From Anthopleura xanthogrammica (taxonomy: Eukaryota > Cnidaria > Anthozoa > Actiniaria > Actiniidae): a DNA stretch of 64,000 nt. The translations under genes and the position numbers were made by a program. The notes under the pieces are model-generated. The model saw only the letters and a program-made list of their open reading frames with translations. It ran no database searches and had not been told where the DNA came from. Below are positions 1 through 37,200 of this stretch, piece by piece. The stretch is from positions 19,369,730-19,433,729 of the forward strand of contig OZ025207.1 in the NCBI GenBank assembly GCA_964019055.1, in the 5' to 3' direction. Each line of letters opens with the position of its first letter. Positions within the stretch are counted from its first letter, which is position 1.

Positions 1-66
1 CGTCCCCTAGAACATTCCCGCAACGCACTGCAGTGCCATTTTGACTCAGTTTTTCCTCAATCTCAG
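1..66. mobile_element. Truncated copy of the TGCATTATGGGA foldback family at the window edge
   Basis: TCCCCTAGAACATTCCCGCA..GCACTGCAGTGCCA..CAGTTTTTCCTCAA follows the right arm of 35810-35883 with scattered differences. The left arm would lie before the window. Confidence 0.65.
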
Positions 67-238
67 AGCAGCTAATTACATGTAGATGAATTAATTTCTT
101 ACACAAAATGTGGTTTGTGACTGACAGTACTGGCTATTTAAATTGAATTCCTTGGTATGACCCCATCTTCAGTGTTTAATTAGTTTTTGTTGTGGAACAT
201 GAAGCTATTTACTGTATTTTTATTGTTATCATCAAAAG

Positions 239-23083
<22,845 letters not shown>

Positions 23084-23421
23084 TTGATTTCATCTGTATA
23101 TAATCATCCATGCTTCCATGGTTCAACTATGCTGCTCTCTAACCTTACACCAGTCTTCAGTCACTCAAGGTTGTGCGAGTGATCTTGGACTTCATCGGAT
23201 CTTTCACTTGTGTTTGTCAGAAGTGAATAAGTGACTGCACAAACAAAAAAGGTGCTCGTTGAGTTGAGCATGATCAAAACAGTCTCATCTGCCTTCACCC
23301 CCTCTCTACCAGGCAAATCTTTTAGTAGCACAAGATGCGTTACCTCAAGCGAAAGACCTTGAATTTTACCCCCTGTCACCAAACACAGGGCCAAGGATCG
23401 AATATTTTAGTCTTCTGAATG

Positions 23422-23589
23422 AATAAAGTTTGCCTCAGGTTATGCTTGGCTGGTGAAAACAAACATGCTAAGATACCCTGGCAGACTATAGTCAAGAAAG
23501 GACAGTCTCGTTCCATAAAAGAACACTTGTAAAATACATAATGTAGCATTCCTTACAAAGTTGCTCATGTGCAATAAAAGGTGAATAAA
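23422..23589 (+). terminator. CPSF1 candidate poly(A) signals
   Basis: AATAAA occurs at 23422-23427, 23573-23578 and 23584-23589, which is 340-510 nt past the CPSF1 stop. The last pair lies just before a short A-run, so a cleavage site near 23590-23610 is plausible. The 3' UTR would then be about 0.5 kb. The motifs are seen; their use is inference. Confidence 0.55.
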
Positions 23590-23599
23590 AAAAAAATTC

Positions 23600-25135
23600 A
23601 TCTTCGCATTACAAATTTATTAAACTGTAATAAGTCAATATGTCAACACTTGGATTCCACAATAAAGACCCAACTCGTCTAAATTAATCCCTTTTTCTAT
23701 TAATAGTGATAAAACCAACTGTTGATTCGATAAGCTCGTGCTGTGGAGTTTAACCGTTAGGTAAAGAACGACTGAAAAAAGATATGCCATCTTTCAGATC
23801 GTGAATATCATGCTTAACCTTTGAAATCGATGAGTGACAACCAAAGACAATGTTTCATCTCTCCTTCCATGTTTGTGAGTGTGACGTCCATGTCAAATCA
23901 TGACAGAGTTTTGACTCCACATTCAAGTACTCTCGCGTTTAACGCCTTATCTTGGATTGCGATTTTCACCTGAAACCAAAAACCAGATTCTGGTAAAACT
24001 AAAGAAGCCATAATTGTGGTTTCTGGGTAAATCTAACGGGTGTAATGAAACTCCGAGCTAAATATCTAGACTCAATATTTTTACAACCACTATCCCGCCT
24101 CAAGTCTTGACCTTTTCAGTGTAACAACCACAGCGGTATTGACTGGGTCGCGGTACTGTAGAATCTTTTACCAACGGCTTTCCAAAGCTTAATGTTCCTA
24201 TTTTTGAGGCGCTTGAATTCATAATTAAAAATAATTCTAGATATTTTTATCTATATCTGTACTCAGCCAAGCTTGATGTTTAGAGAAGTTTTATTGTCTA
24301 TTTTAAATGCTCTATTTATACATAATTGCTTTTTTCATGGCCAACAATTAGAATTAATCTATTCCCTAAAGCCCCATCAATTTTCTGAGTCATTTTTCGA
24401 CACTTTTGCTCCGCTTTCCAGTCGGGTGGTGTACAAATTTTGGATCAGGCTTTCTATCTGATTATAAAGCAAAATATGTTGAAAATCAAAGGAAAAAAAT
24501 TGATGGATGTTTGATTTGGCATTGGGCATATCGTTTATTGATATATTACATTCTCTACATTCCATGCAGGGCTCTCTAATTGCATCGTATTGTCGGAGTA
24601 GCCTTGCTGTGACGTAGTGCTGCTCCCTAATAGAACCATGGTATGTGTTCTTCTAAGCCGCTCAAACCCTTTCGTTTCAGTAAGAAACCTGTTGCGCATG
24701 TAAAATTATGGATCATTAGCGCAGTAGTTTAGCCATTCCTCGTTTATCCCAATAAAAAAGAGCGCTTTAAATATCTTTGTTATCCCTGGATCTGCGGCAG
24801 TGTAAGCCCAGCGGAAACGGTTGTCGCACACAGAAGCTTTCGTTGCCATAAGTCCAAGACGCTAACAACCCCTCCTTTGTAATACATCACAAAACATTCG
24901 CGCAAATTAATTGGCTCATTCGAACACTCCTGTCCCTTGTGGGCGATTAAGATTGCACATAATCAATCTCTAATCAACCTTTGATTCAGTCAGTACATTA
25001 TTTGGGGGTTCATGGACTGCGACCATGTACCGGAGCCAGTTGTTAGCGTTTTTGACCGTTATAGCAATTCGAGAAGGTTCTAGTCAGCCTACATACTGGT
25101 ATCACACTACAAGGAGTTAATGAGGATCATCACGA
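23600..25135. other. Intergenic region between CPSF1 and FHOD
   Basis: About 1.5 kb without a supported gene. No ORF resembles a known protein and no strong repeat was recognised. It must hold the FHOD promoter and 5' UTR (possibly with upstream noncoding exons), but I cannot place a TATA box or start site with confidence. Confidence 0.6.
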
Positions 25136-25282
25136 ATGAAGGAACTTGCGCTAAATCCGTCCAGAGATCGTAAACGAAATGAGTCACGTGGATCCACATC
25201 AAACCCCCAGCGAAGACGGCGGACTGGTCTGTCTGCGCTTGCGTCGAATGAAGCTTTGCGGAAAGTCCAGTCCGAAGCAAAG

Positions 25283-28200
25283 ATGGCGCTTACATGTAAA
25301 GTGCAGTACTTGGACGACACAGATCCGTTCGCCAGTACTAATTTCCCAGAGCCAACCAGGCCACCAACGTACACATTTCACCTCAATATTGCTCTGTGCC
25401 AGCAAGTAGATGGATTGCATCGACTGCTATGTGCACCGCACGCTGTACGTGAGCCTTGTTACGGGCTTTTCCCGTCAGTGCGTTTTTGAATGCCTCTCTA
25501 AGGGTTTTTAAAGCTGTGTTTTTGTTGGTAATTTATTGATTGAGGTATTGTACTGGTTTAGATCGACGACGTCGCACTACAGCTGTCTCACAATGGGTGT
25601 TATTTAGAATTGGAAAATACTCTTGAAGAACAAGCAGATCTACTGGAAGGCTTCCTCGACAGGTAATGCCTAAAATTGTAAACATGGCTTCAGCACTTTT
25701 GTATACAAATCTTAAATATTTCAAAATCTCTACAGCTCAGGTTTGCCTGATCAGTCGACTGTTTGATATATTTACTCTGGTTAGCCATTGTGGACAAGCT
25801 GTGGTTTTCTAATTTAGACCAATCGTTTTAATATAATTTTCCATCTCTTGTATTTACAGCCGCAAAAATACAATAATACTACGGACTTCGCTGTCTGTTC
25901 GCGTTCACAACTGTATAGGTATGTCATTCTACTGCTTGATACGTACGTTTATGTATAAAATACTGCCTCCAGATGTAGTATTTTAGCAATTTTATACGTT
26001 GTACTCAAACTCTTGGTACTACTGACAACTTAACGATCATTTATTGTCAAAGGTCCAACCTCTAACCTGAGATATTTTTTCGTTGTTCGCGCTCACAACT
26101 GTTTTTTCAAGCACCAATAAAGCCTTGAGTTTTGAGGTTTTAGCTTTCAGTATGTGTTGTGTGAAGATCAGCTGTTTGGAGCATTGTATTATGTTTGTTT
26201 TAAAAGCTTTTCGAGGAAAAGTGAGATTAAGAAATATAAAGATACCTACGACAAATTTACCAATGTTGTCGTGTGGTATTTCAAACTTGTGATGTTACAA
26301 AACTTGAATATTTCGTTATTATCACCGTATTTGAGCGAGTTACTTTCTAAAACCTACCAGAATATTCGAGATTAGGAATTGAAATAAAGAAATGGCGTCT
26401 GCTGGTTTGTTATTGCTCAAACCCAGCTAAGCGTTTCTACGGAAGATGTATTTTTATTGCTCATAGAAAAATGTCCACTGCTCATTGAGAGTTATTTGCA
26501 TAAAAATAGGCTTGCTAATCTGAGTTCACCTCAAGTGACGGAGACGAAGATCTGTTTGTTTAATGATATATTCGAATAAGAAGAAACCCTTTGAGAAATA
26601 TCAACGTTCTAGTGATGAAGTAACGGTTTGCAAGACATTTTAGGGCTGTTCTCTAACCCGGTTGTAAATCAACACTTACACAATGAGATGATAACTAGCG
26701 GTAAGCTAGTGTGGGCTGCGTCGGTGTTTCTAATGAAACAGTATGGATAAAAAGTTAAATTTTACACCGTAAAAAATAAGAGAGATCACTTACACAATGA
26801 GTTCAAAGAAGATTTTGGTCATTTTAGTCAATGATTTGCAGGGAATAACTCACTTATAATTAGTTGCTTGTCTTCGACAAATATTCTCTCACGACGTTTG
26901 GCTAGAGACAAGAATTAATTGCAATATAATTTATTTTTTGGGGTTGAATTTCGTCTCTGGATTTTTCCTGATATTCCTTCAAAACGTAGAGATTTTTACT
27001 GTAAAAATTGTTAGCAAATATACTTCTAATATCCCTATTGTTTCTCGAGTAAATTTATAATTGATTTAATTTGGACTTCTACTATGTCTTTATTTTTTCA
27101 TGCATCGTGATCAAGTTTACTTGGCTTAAGATATTAAAGTAATGACATTTTAATATTGCTTTCAATGAAATAGAAAAAGAATGCACTAACTTCTAGAAAG
27201 CATGCAGAAAATTCAATTAAGTTGTTGCACACATTTTGACAGACAGTTTATATCAGAATATTTCGATTTTAAGGCAGTTTTCGTTTTCATGAATTGGTAT
27301 TGAAGTGTTGCTGAAGTTACTCTGCATGATTTAGCACTGACAATATTATCAGCTAGCATTTGATACCTATTGACAAGCACATACATACTCAAGGTTATGG
27401 ACTAGTAACCCATGAAAAACTTTGTAGTAGAATTTTATTATATATTAATGAAATAAAGCCCAGAAAGTTTTAAAATTTTACTCTTAAAATATAACTCAAA
27501 CTAACTTATTTATGACTCATAAGATCGATTTTATGTTTCTTAAATCCTTTGTTTGAAATCTGTTCAGTCACACTAAGTGAATATCAATAGTTAAGAAAAG
27601 TACTGATAATAAAATATTCAATTTTGAATGCATGTAAATGCTGATCAAAATTTCTGAGTTGGTCTTCAGTAAATTTTAGAGAATACTCATATTTTTTTTT
27701 TAATATTGTACAAAATGCCAATACCTACATGACCTGGAGGTGATAATATAGTCATGAAACCCAATACCTGAATGACTTCATCGAATATGATAGCTAATTT
27801 CTTGAAACTCGATACAGGTTATTTGACAAAGCCATTTTATGCTGATACTCTGAGTGGCAAAATCTTTGTTGCATGACACATTTAAAAGATTATGGTATTT
27901 CTGTTTTCTGTTTTTCTCTGTATGTGTTCTGTGAGCTTTTTATCTTTCGAAATCACATCAACCAGCTACATTTCTGTGGCACTGATATCTCCTATGGTAT
28001 GCACTATGTTACAGCTCTCCGAGTCAAAGGTAAATTTAGAAAAACTACAATAATTTTAAACAGGATTGTAATTTGGCTTTACCAACCTCCATTCAAAAAG
28101 ACTCTCTGTTTGAATATTAGAAACCTGTCAGTTGATTATTGATCATACTGGTATATTTATGATTTTTGGAAGCTAAAGGGCATTAAATATTCATGCATAT

Positions 28201-31200
28201 GTTTATACTTTGTAATATTTATGCCGTTATGATAAAAGTTCCCAAATATGAATTGCAGCATCTTTCGTAAGAGAAATATAGGTCGCATGGTTAAATTATT
28301 TTTTTGTTTTCACATTCATTTATTTTATATTTTATATTTTTGAACTTTCATCCATGATGCAGATTTTCCTATTTTCTTAAATGTAAAAATTGTCCATCTT
28401 TTGATTAATTTCTTAATTCTTAGTAAGTCTATAATCTTTAAAACGAATTTGCCATATTTCTACTATCAGTCTTATTTGCATATAATATTTTATGTCATCA
28501 CCATAATCACATAATTTTCCTCTCATCTTCTTCTTTGTCATCAAGTGAATTCATAATTTTCATTACCATGTTTGAAGTGTTATGTCTTTCAAGAGGAAAA
28601 GAGGTAGTATTTTACCCTGACAATTATTGTGCTTTTAGAGTGCTTTTATATATCAGGACCCTATTTTTTGTAATATATATTTACTTGACGAGATGATAAA
28701 TATACCTATAATGGGATATCTTAATATATGATTAATAAAAATGATGATCTGAATTTAGAAAATGAAAATACCAGTTTTCTTCTCTTCCTATCTTTGTTAT
28801 ATTTTATATACGCCTTATTGCAAGAACATTGTCATATAAAAATAACAAATAACGAATAGGAATTAATTATTTTCCCAAAACAGACATAATTATTTCACTG
28901 TTTTGAAGATATATCTTGTTGATATATATTAAAACAGTTACTCTCATCAATCTAGGGGGCTTTGGAAAATAAAGAAAAATATTTCTAATTAATTCCTATT
29001 TGTTATTTTTATATGACAACGTTCTTGCAATTAGGTGTATTTTTACACATTTCTTTCGTAAAACAAGAGCATTTTTCTTATTTATGACTGCTATGATATA
29101 ACTTATCTTACGACAAATTTATTTCAGAATTTTCAAAGTTAAATAAACAATGATATACTTCTTTTCTATTAAAATGCTTTCTTTTCTATATATAATATCA
29201 TCTGATATTTTTCCCTTTGTTTTTATCTTTTTATTTTTTAAGGAAAAACTCTTCAGCTGAGCTGAATATTAGCTATATAATGCTCATAAATATTCATTGT
29301 TTTTAATAAGAAACAAATGAGAAATTTCTAGAGCTTCTAGATAATTGCTATATTCATGATCACTTAGCAACTCCCTTAGTTTTCAGCTGTTATTAAACAA
29401 TAATTAAAGCTTGTGTGCAAATAATTGTGTCTAGATAGATGATGCAATTTTAAAACAAGGATTAAAAACAAATATCTTAAGTTTTCATCAGGTTTAAAAT
29501 TAGGATCACAATGTATAATCTTGTCAGTTTTTTAGGTTTAGAAGAAGTTTAACAATTTACTTTTTTAAGTTTCATTTCATATATTATGATTAAGATTTTT
29601 TTTAATTTTTAATTTTGTATTTCCTATTTAGCAGATAAAGTTTATTAAATTTGGTTGCTACTTTCGCAGTTTCATTTTTTGGATCCTCGCTAATTTCCAA
29701 TTCCATTTCTTTTGAACTGCCAGAGGGTTTTGGAATAACTCAGTGAAGAATACTGCGTCTACCTAGAATTAAAAAGATGTAAACGTTTGTTAAAGAAAAG
29801 TCTGTAAAAGTTTGATAAAACTGGAAAGATACAAGGAAGCCATTCAAGATGGCGGTCTTTCTCTTCCTCGCTCCTTCTGTCGGTTTTTTTTGCGCCATTT
29901 TACGCGCACGCGCGTTTATTTTTCGCGCCAAAATATACTCGATTCTGATTGGCTGTATAATTATTCTGAGTTCATAAGTAAACATGCGCGGAAACTTGGT
30001 TAATTTTTTTGAAATTCATTTTTCTTTTCATTTCTTTCACTTCATCTCAAACAACACTGAGACCTTGGCCTGATCCGACTAACTAATCAACAAAAATATG
30101 AACCGGAATCAGAGAAAATCTGATCTGTTCTTTGAATCTTTGCCATGTTTGTCGACAGCAGAAAGAAGCCATAAGAATAACTTGAAACTTGAGTAACTTT
30201 GTACCGAGTTTTTATTATCATATTATGAAGTTTCCGTGAATGGCGGGCACAATGTAATTACTAACCAATAAGAAATACAGCTACTCTCACGTGATATATG
30301 ATGGCAGGTTCCAGTGACGAGATGAAAGGAAGCGCGATAGAGTCGCACTCCACCCTTACTGATTCTATACTTACTAACTTACTGCCCATAATGCCTAGCT
30401 GGCATGTAGGACAGCAACAAAGGATGAAAAATCGTAACGTTTTCCTTTGTTGCTGTTTCCGTAACATACATGTTTTTTACAAGACAGGGTTGTTAGCCCT
30501 GTGCTCAACCCCCCAACCTGGAGGACCGGTGGATCGCGCTTCGTCCGCCTCTACCCTTTGACCTGTCTGGCTTGGGTGACCCTACCAGGAGACTAAGCTA
30601 CTGATTCTATAATGAAAGTAATAATGAACCTTTTCAGCTTTGGCGTAATGGCATTTTCCTAATTTAGATCACGTGTAATTTTCTTGGAAAGTATACTAAT
30701 TCTTCAAACTCCATAAAAAATAACGATTACCAATATATCCTGTTTTTGCACGTTTTTTTTTTAGCGTGATTCTTTCCTCTTACAAAGCATAGTGCCGGAT
30801 TTGATCAAAGAGTGTTTATCACAGCTTGTTTCTTTTGAATGTAAAGAATTGACCAACATTTCATTCGTGCACCCTGCCATTTTCGACACAATTACTAAAG
30901 GAAAAATAACGCAAGTATGAATGAATTTACACCACTAGGGGACCAATTACAAGATTTGACCTATATTCATTTTCGATTTGCGATGAATCCAGAACGTCCT
31001 GTTACGGCATCAGGACTGCTCGTATCAAGAAAAGAAGAAGAAGAAACCGATTTTCTAAACAATTTTTTTCACTGGAAGTTCAAATTATATCTAAACAAGA
31101 ATAGAGTCGTAGTCTAATATGAAAGGAAGTGGACAGGACTGGGTCAAGGTTTCGTGTATTTGTGACGCTTGCACCGATAAAAAATTGTCAAAGAAAAAAG

Positions 31201-34200
31201 TACCATTTTATATCAATAGTAAAAAATATGGTAAGTAAAGAGCTGATTTCTCGCTAGCTAGACAATATAGTATGTTATCTTATTCATTTAGTTGCTTTGA
31301 TATGAGACGAATATTTTGAAATTATTTAACTTACAGTTTAGTTCATATGCATTCGACTGAACTCTCACTTCCGGTATGCAGAAAAGTTGAACTTAAAGTT
31401 CGTGATAGTCACGATATATTTCTGTTTAAGGGTAAACATGTTATACTCTTATTTAATTCCGTGCTTTTTGATCACGTTTTTTAAAGAATAACTGGGTTTT
31501 ACTGAGAGAAACCCTCGATGTTAGCATGCCATATGACTAATTCTCGCTGCATGGGACGAAGATTACGAAGGATGTTTTTCATTCCTTGAATAAAGAACCT
31601 AACATGTAACAACGTGAGCCAGACAAACCTCCTTGTCACTCTTTGAGAAGATAATCTTAAAAATTGAAAAATATTTACTTAGAAGTGGTTTTAAACAGTA
31701 AAATAGTCATAGAGACATTCGCCTACTTTTACGGGATTGTCCGATGCCTTTCTATATGCTTTTGTATGTGTCCTTGCGCTCTTTTTCCGATCTTTATTCT
31801 CCTTTAATTTCTTTCTTGCTTTATGAAGTAAAAACCATTACTGACAGAATGTGAAATTCCAAAGTAATCGATTTTTTTTTTCAACGTTTTTACCGTCCAA
31901 AACTTGTGAATATTGTGTAGACTTTTTCTGCGTCTTTCACTTGTTTCCCTATCTTTGTCGTTTCGTTCTTATTTTGTAGAAGTTAAGAAATTGCCTTGCT
32001 GACAAAATATAAAATTCATTAAGTCCAAAGTGCATTTTTTCTCGACTTCGAATGTCAAAACTTGTGAATGTATTTGTACAAAACAACCTAAAGATTTAAT
32101 TTGTTTACAGGTCATCCAGTCAAGATATCATAATCTTGTTAGTATATTTTTGGTACTTTGGTCTGCATTTCCCGAACAACCATCCCAAAAATGTCATCAA
32201 AATAGAACAAATTTTCTTTAATTAGTAATTCCGTTGTTGAATTTACTGGAATTTCCTATTTTCGAGAAACGCCAAAAGAGTCGACGTCATTAAAATAGTT
32301 CTTATCCGAACATCAGTGGAGGTATATGTTTGTTTAAATCGTGATGACGTCATTGTGCCGCCATTATCGCCAGTACTAGTATCTGGAGATTCGCGGTATT
32401 TCCTAGATATCAGATATGCATGTTTATTTTAGGCCCCACTTTAAACTGAGTGTTTGGGAATAGTCGTTAGGAATTCAAAAAATAGGTCGCCATTAGATTG
32501 TTTAGATAAATGATCGTTGGGTTGGTCTTTTGGGACGTTCGGCTTTTGGTCTTAATTAGCTTGAATCGGTGCCTTCAATCCTTTCCCATGGGAATTAAAA
32601 AATAAAAGATATGGTCTCCATCAGTGTTGATTGATGTAACAAAAGAAATCAAGACCAAATCATTGTTGGATTCAACCAACATGGCGGCCATGACGTCACA
32701 TGAAGCCTTGGAATGTTTTTCTTTACCTTTCATCCAACTAAAGCAACAAGGGACTTGATCAATATTTTGTGCAGGCTTATCTTGTTGTCGGAACGATGAA
32801 GATGTCGGCGATTTTATCTTAGAAAATTGCATGTAAAATATTTGTAGAAAATTAATGTTTCTCCCTAATGACCGTCTTACGACTCTTACTTCCTCATCGA
32901 GCGGAGAGGGAACGCTAGGCGAAGTTATTGCGATCTCCCACTATGAGCGGTTTCATGGCAACCATGGTAACCATGTTGTGGGATAAAACAATAGATTTTT
33001 TTGAATTTTTTTCCCCTGTCCTTAAACCCTGAAATAGAAAATACAGGACTAAGAAAAAGGAATTTTGGTTGGGTTGCGATACTTCCCTCCAGGTTGCTAT
33101 GTCAATGTTTTTACTATTCTTTGTAAGATGATATGGCACTTACTGAGGTTAACTAGTACTTATCCTCATGAATGGGAGCCTGAAGTGCTGAAGATGAATG
33201 ATATGTTGTACAAAAATAATAGTGGTGGCCATATTGAATGATGTTCACTATAGGTGGTTCATAATCATTCCTAAGGGAATAAAAGTGGCAGCCATGTTGT
33301 ATGATGTTCACTATAGGTGGTTCATAATCATTCCTAAGGGAATAATAGTGGTGGCCATATTGAATGATGTTCACTATAGGTGGTTCATAAGCATTCCTAA
33401 GGGAATAAAAGTGGCAGCCATGTTAGATGATATTCACTATAAGTGGCTTGCAATCACTCCTGGTAGCCCATATATGATAGTGAGGCGCACCACTGCCGTT
33501 GGTTTCTTCCTTAAATGTCATCCAACATGACCGCGGTATCTCGGTTCTTCCATCCCTGAATGAACCATCGTAAACAAAGTTGTCATGAAAACAAAAGAAA
33601 ACAAGCAAATTACTTCACTAATTTTAAAATTGTTGTAGCTGCAGTCAGGTTACATGTTTAAGTTAAATATACACTTTTGTCTCTGACATTTCTTGCTTTT
33701 TATTACTTCACTAATTGTCTTAGTTTTCTTTTTCTCTCCAGCAAAACTGCTCGCAGCGTCTGGCAGAGAACTTAGAAGAGCATTATTTTCGCTTAAACAA
33801 ATTTTTCAGGTCAGTAATCGTAACCTTTTTACTTTCCATTAACCTGCACTATCTAGAGATTTATTTTTGTAGCGTGGTATTTATTACGGATAAACACCCG
33901 TCTCTCACCTTCGGGTACCCTCTACTCCTTAAGGGGTCGATTTTGAGACTTGTAATCAAAGAGTTTCTCCTGGACCAATTTTGGTCAAATCCTTTACTGG
34001 GGGTAAAAACAACGAGGGAAATATATGAGAGATATAATCAATGGTAAAACATATGTTTTTACTAAAAGTTGGGGGTTTGTTCAATGGGTGAATAGAGGGA
34101 TTTACAGCAGTCATATTACGGGGCAGAAACAATGCAACTTTTTCGTATGACGTATTTTCATGGTTCCGAATCCCCTTAGTTACCGTTGCTATGTCTCACA

Positions 34201-37200
34201 AGCTCGACAAACTAGCTCAAATATCTCAGAATCTAAAATTTTGATCTCCGAAAATTGATTATAACATTGTTTCAATTAATTACTGCCTTGTAATCCTTGT
34301 CAGTAATCTTTACAACAGATACTGTGTTTTTGTGGGACAAGATTTTAATTCGATTGGGAAAACTGCTGCAACGGTGACAGCAACCATCATGAATACTGAA
34401 CATGAACAGTTTTAGAAATGAGTATTTAGTACTATTATGCTGTCAAGTATACGTCTGAACCGTACGAGATTTGGATCGTATAAGCGATATCTTGCGTCAT
34501 TATGAAATCAGTAAAATAGTTAGAGAAGGCTGTTAAAACACTTGGCGATCATGGCCCTACAGAACGAGGGAACATATGACGTTAGAGGGATTTGATTTGC
34601 CCTGCAGGTTCGAACTGTATCAACAGCTATGTAAATGAAGATGTTTTAATGAACTGACAAAACGAGCGACGATATCATGTAGATTCCATCTGCGATTTTT
34701 TGCTTTTTTTGGTGTCCGTCAAGTAAAATACAAACCGAGTCTTCCTATTAACCCTTTGGCTCGACATCAATTTTTTTTGAAATGGACCAACCGCTAACTA
34801 ACCTTTCCGTAATTGCAGAACGGGTTGCATCATGGGAGTGTTTTAGTGGACGCTTTTATACTCATATGGCGTATTTTTTTGCTTCCTGATAGTGAAAAGT
34901 GATAGGAAATCATAATTTTCGTCTTAATTTTCAAATTTCTTTCATTTCTTTATGCATAAAATGCCATCTGGCCGATGAAGCTTCCCTAAAAACAGTCCCA
35001 TAATGCAACGCATTTCTGTAATTCCAGAAAAGCTATTTCGTCTTGGTCTAATGTTTACCCATTATGTGCAACCGTTAAACAAAGAAATTATACTCCAGGG
35101 AATGACACGTGGTCCGGCTGAAATGGGAAAAAGATACACCAAGACGAATTAGTTCTATTCCGTGGTTGAAAGTATAAAGGACAACATTCACAAAACTCCT
35201 AATTTTTCTTGCCAGATACGAATCTCAACGTTAGAATTCGTAACACATGAATAAGCACGTAACTACTGACGTTAAATGTCCAATCGCGAACCCTTTGTCA
35301 CAAACCAGTCGCGGGTCCCGCGATTTACCTTCTGTTGTGGGATTCTGCTCCCTCGGGAACCCGGTGGCCACAGACCACCTGATAGGGATATTTGTGCCAT
35401 GGGAGGACCTTCTAATCTTTTGTAGGATTACACACTAATTCAACTACTTTTCAATTATTAATGTTGTTTTTTTCCCCTTTGCTCAGGACGACAAGGACCT
35501 GGTGCACGAGTTTGTAAATTCAGATGGACTCAACGCGCTTATCACGGTCGGTCAAGATGCCGATCAAAATTATCAAAATTATATTCTTAGAGGTGGGTAT
35601 TGCATAATATTTCATTCATTTGTTGTTGGTGCCACAGGGTGCACATTTATTCTGAATCAGCAGAATTAGTGATGCCATAGGAAGCCCAAATTCTAAATTT
35701 GAAATTATTAGCCGTTCCAAGGTTGAGGAAAAAACTGGGTCGAGTTAGCTTTACAGTGCATTGTGGGGCTGTTTTAGGGGACATATTTTCAAGATGGCGT
35801 CTATTTAGATCCCCTAAAACAGTCCCACAATGCACTGCAATGCCAACTCGATCCAGTTTTTTCCTCAACTTCGGAATGGCTGATATTCCTAGAGATACGG
35901 GATGTCAGTTGATACCACAGGAATCCCAAACATCCTAAAAAGTCAAACAACGGTAGTTCAATGTTGATAAATTCTCGTGTCATTTCTCGTCTCTTCCAAA
36001 TCGGGCTAGAAACGTTTTAAAAATGCTCAAACATCAGTCCTTGATTTTGATTTGACTTTCGGTCAGCGACATTCAATTATTTCGTCTCTTGACACCCACG
36101 CAGTCACCCACGCAGTTGCCCACGCAAGAATAGTTGGGTTTGGTGGGCTCTTCTCTGAAAATAAGTACCCCACTCAAAAATCTTTTTGGCCAAGAATTTT
36201 GTTTCTTTTATTGTCTGTCATTCACACGAACCTTCATTACACGTCTGACTACGACATGTTTACCCCATTTATTTGAAGACTTTCTGGACTATAGCAACGC
36301 CGTAGGAACTTACTTCATGTAAGATTTTTCTTAGTGGATTTCCACAAAATTCAATCCAAAACAACAGCCTTTCTACTCGGAGTAAACTTACATGAAGTTT
36401 TAGCCTGAAACCAGGCTCTACGTAAATGGTGACAGCGGCGGGTCGTTCGAATGATTCGTTAAATCTTGTTTGTTGTTTTACCAGCTATTGGACAAATTAT
36501 GCTGTACGTGGATGGAATGAATGGAGTTATCAACCACAATGAAACAATCCAATGGCTATATTCTCTTACTGCGTCAAAGGTATGACAAAGAGTTGTTCTT
36601 CATTACACAAATGTTCTTTTTCCTCTGTCTCTTTTTTACGCGAAGAAGCGAAGGACAGGTCAAAAAGTTGGCGACCAGGAATGGTTTTTGGTTCTGGTTT
36701 ACTGGTGTTTGATTGATTTCCATTGTCGTATTAACCAATCAGAAACATCAACAGTCCTATGTTGCTTAGCGAAGATCACAAGGAGCGCATGCTCAACTAG
36801 TACCAAGAATAGTAACGCGCAAGAAATATGTTTTTCTCATTCTAAATATCGTATGTATATTTATTTATTTTGTTCCCACACTTTCCGTTTCCACAAAATC
36901 ACTATATCGTGACTAAATGTCACGCAATCCTACTCTTAGCGTGACATCATGTTCAAATCCTTAAGGCGAGCTGCTATTTGATCGTCCACTAAGGTGCTGT
37001 TAAACCCAGCTGTTTTTGTTCACCTCAATCCTAGTGTCCTTCCACTTACAAAACAACTTAAAACCATTTTTTTACACCATCCAATCCAGCAACAGGCATT
37101 TTACCATCTTTCTGGCCACTACATCGAAGCGAGCACGAAGCCAGAAGCGAGCTCTAGTTATCTATTTAGCTTTGTTGTCATAATACATAACATTTGTGGC

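Larger units (their letters stand above)
25919..33741 (+). other. Large FHOD intron 3 (7.8 kb), AT-rich
   Basis: No supported gene. Holds a foldback element (28817-29032), a partial ACCTTGGGCGTAATG-family copy (about 30640-30700) and the 63-bp minisatellite (33222-33473). The rest is AT-rich single-copy-looking sequence with short random ORFs. Long early introns often hold enhancers, but I see no motif cluster to name. Confidence 0.7.
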
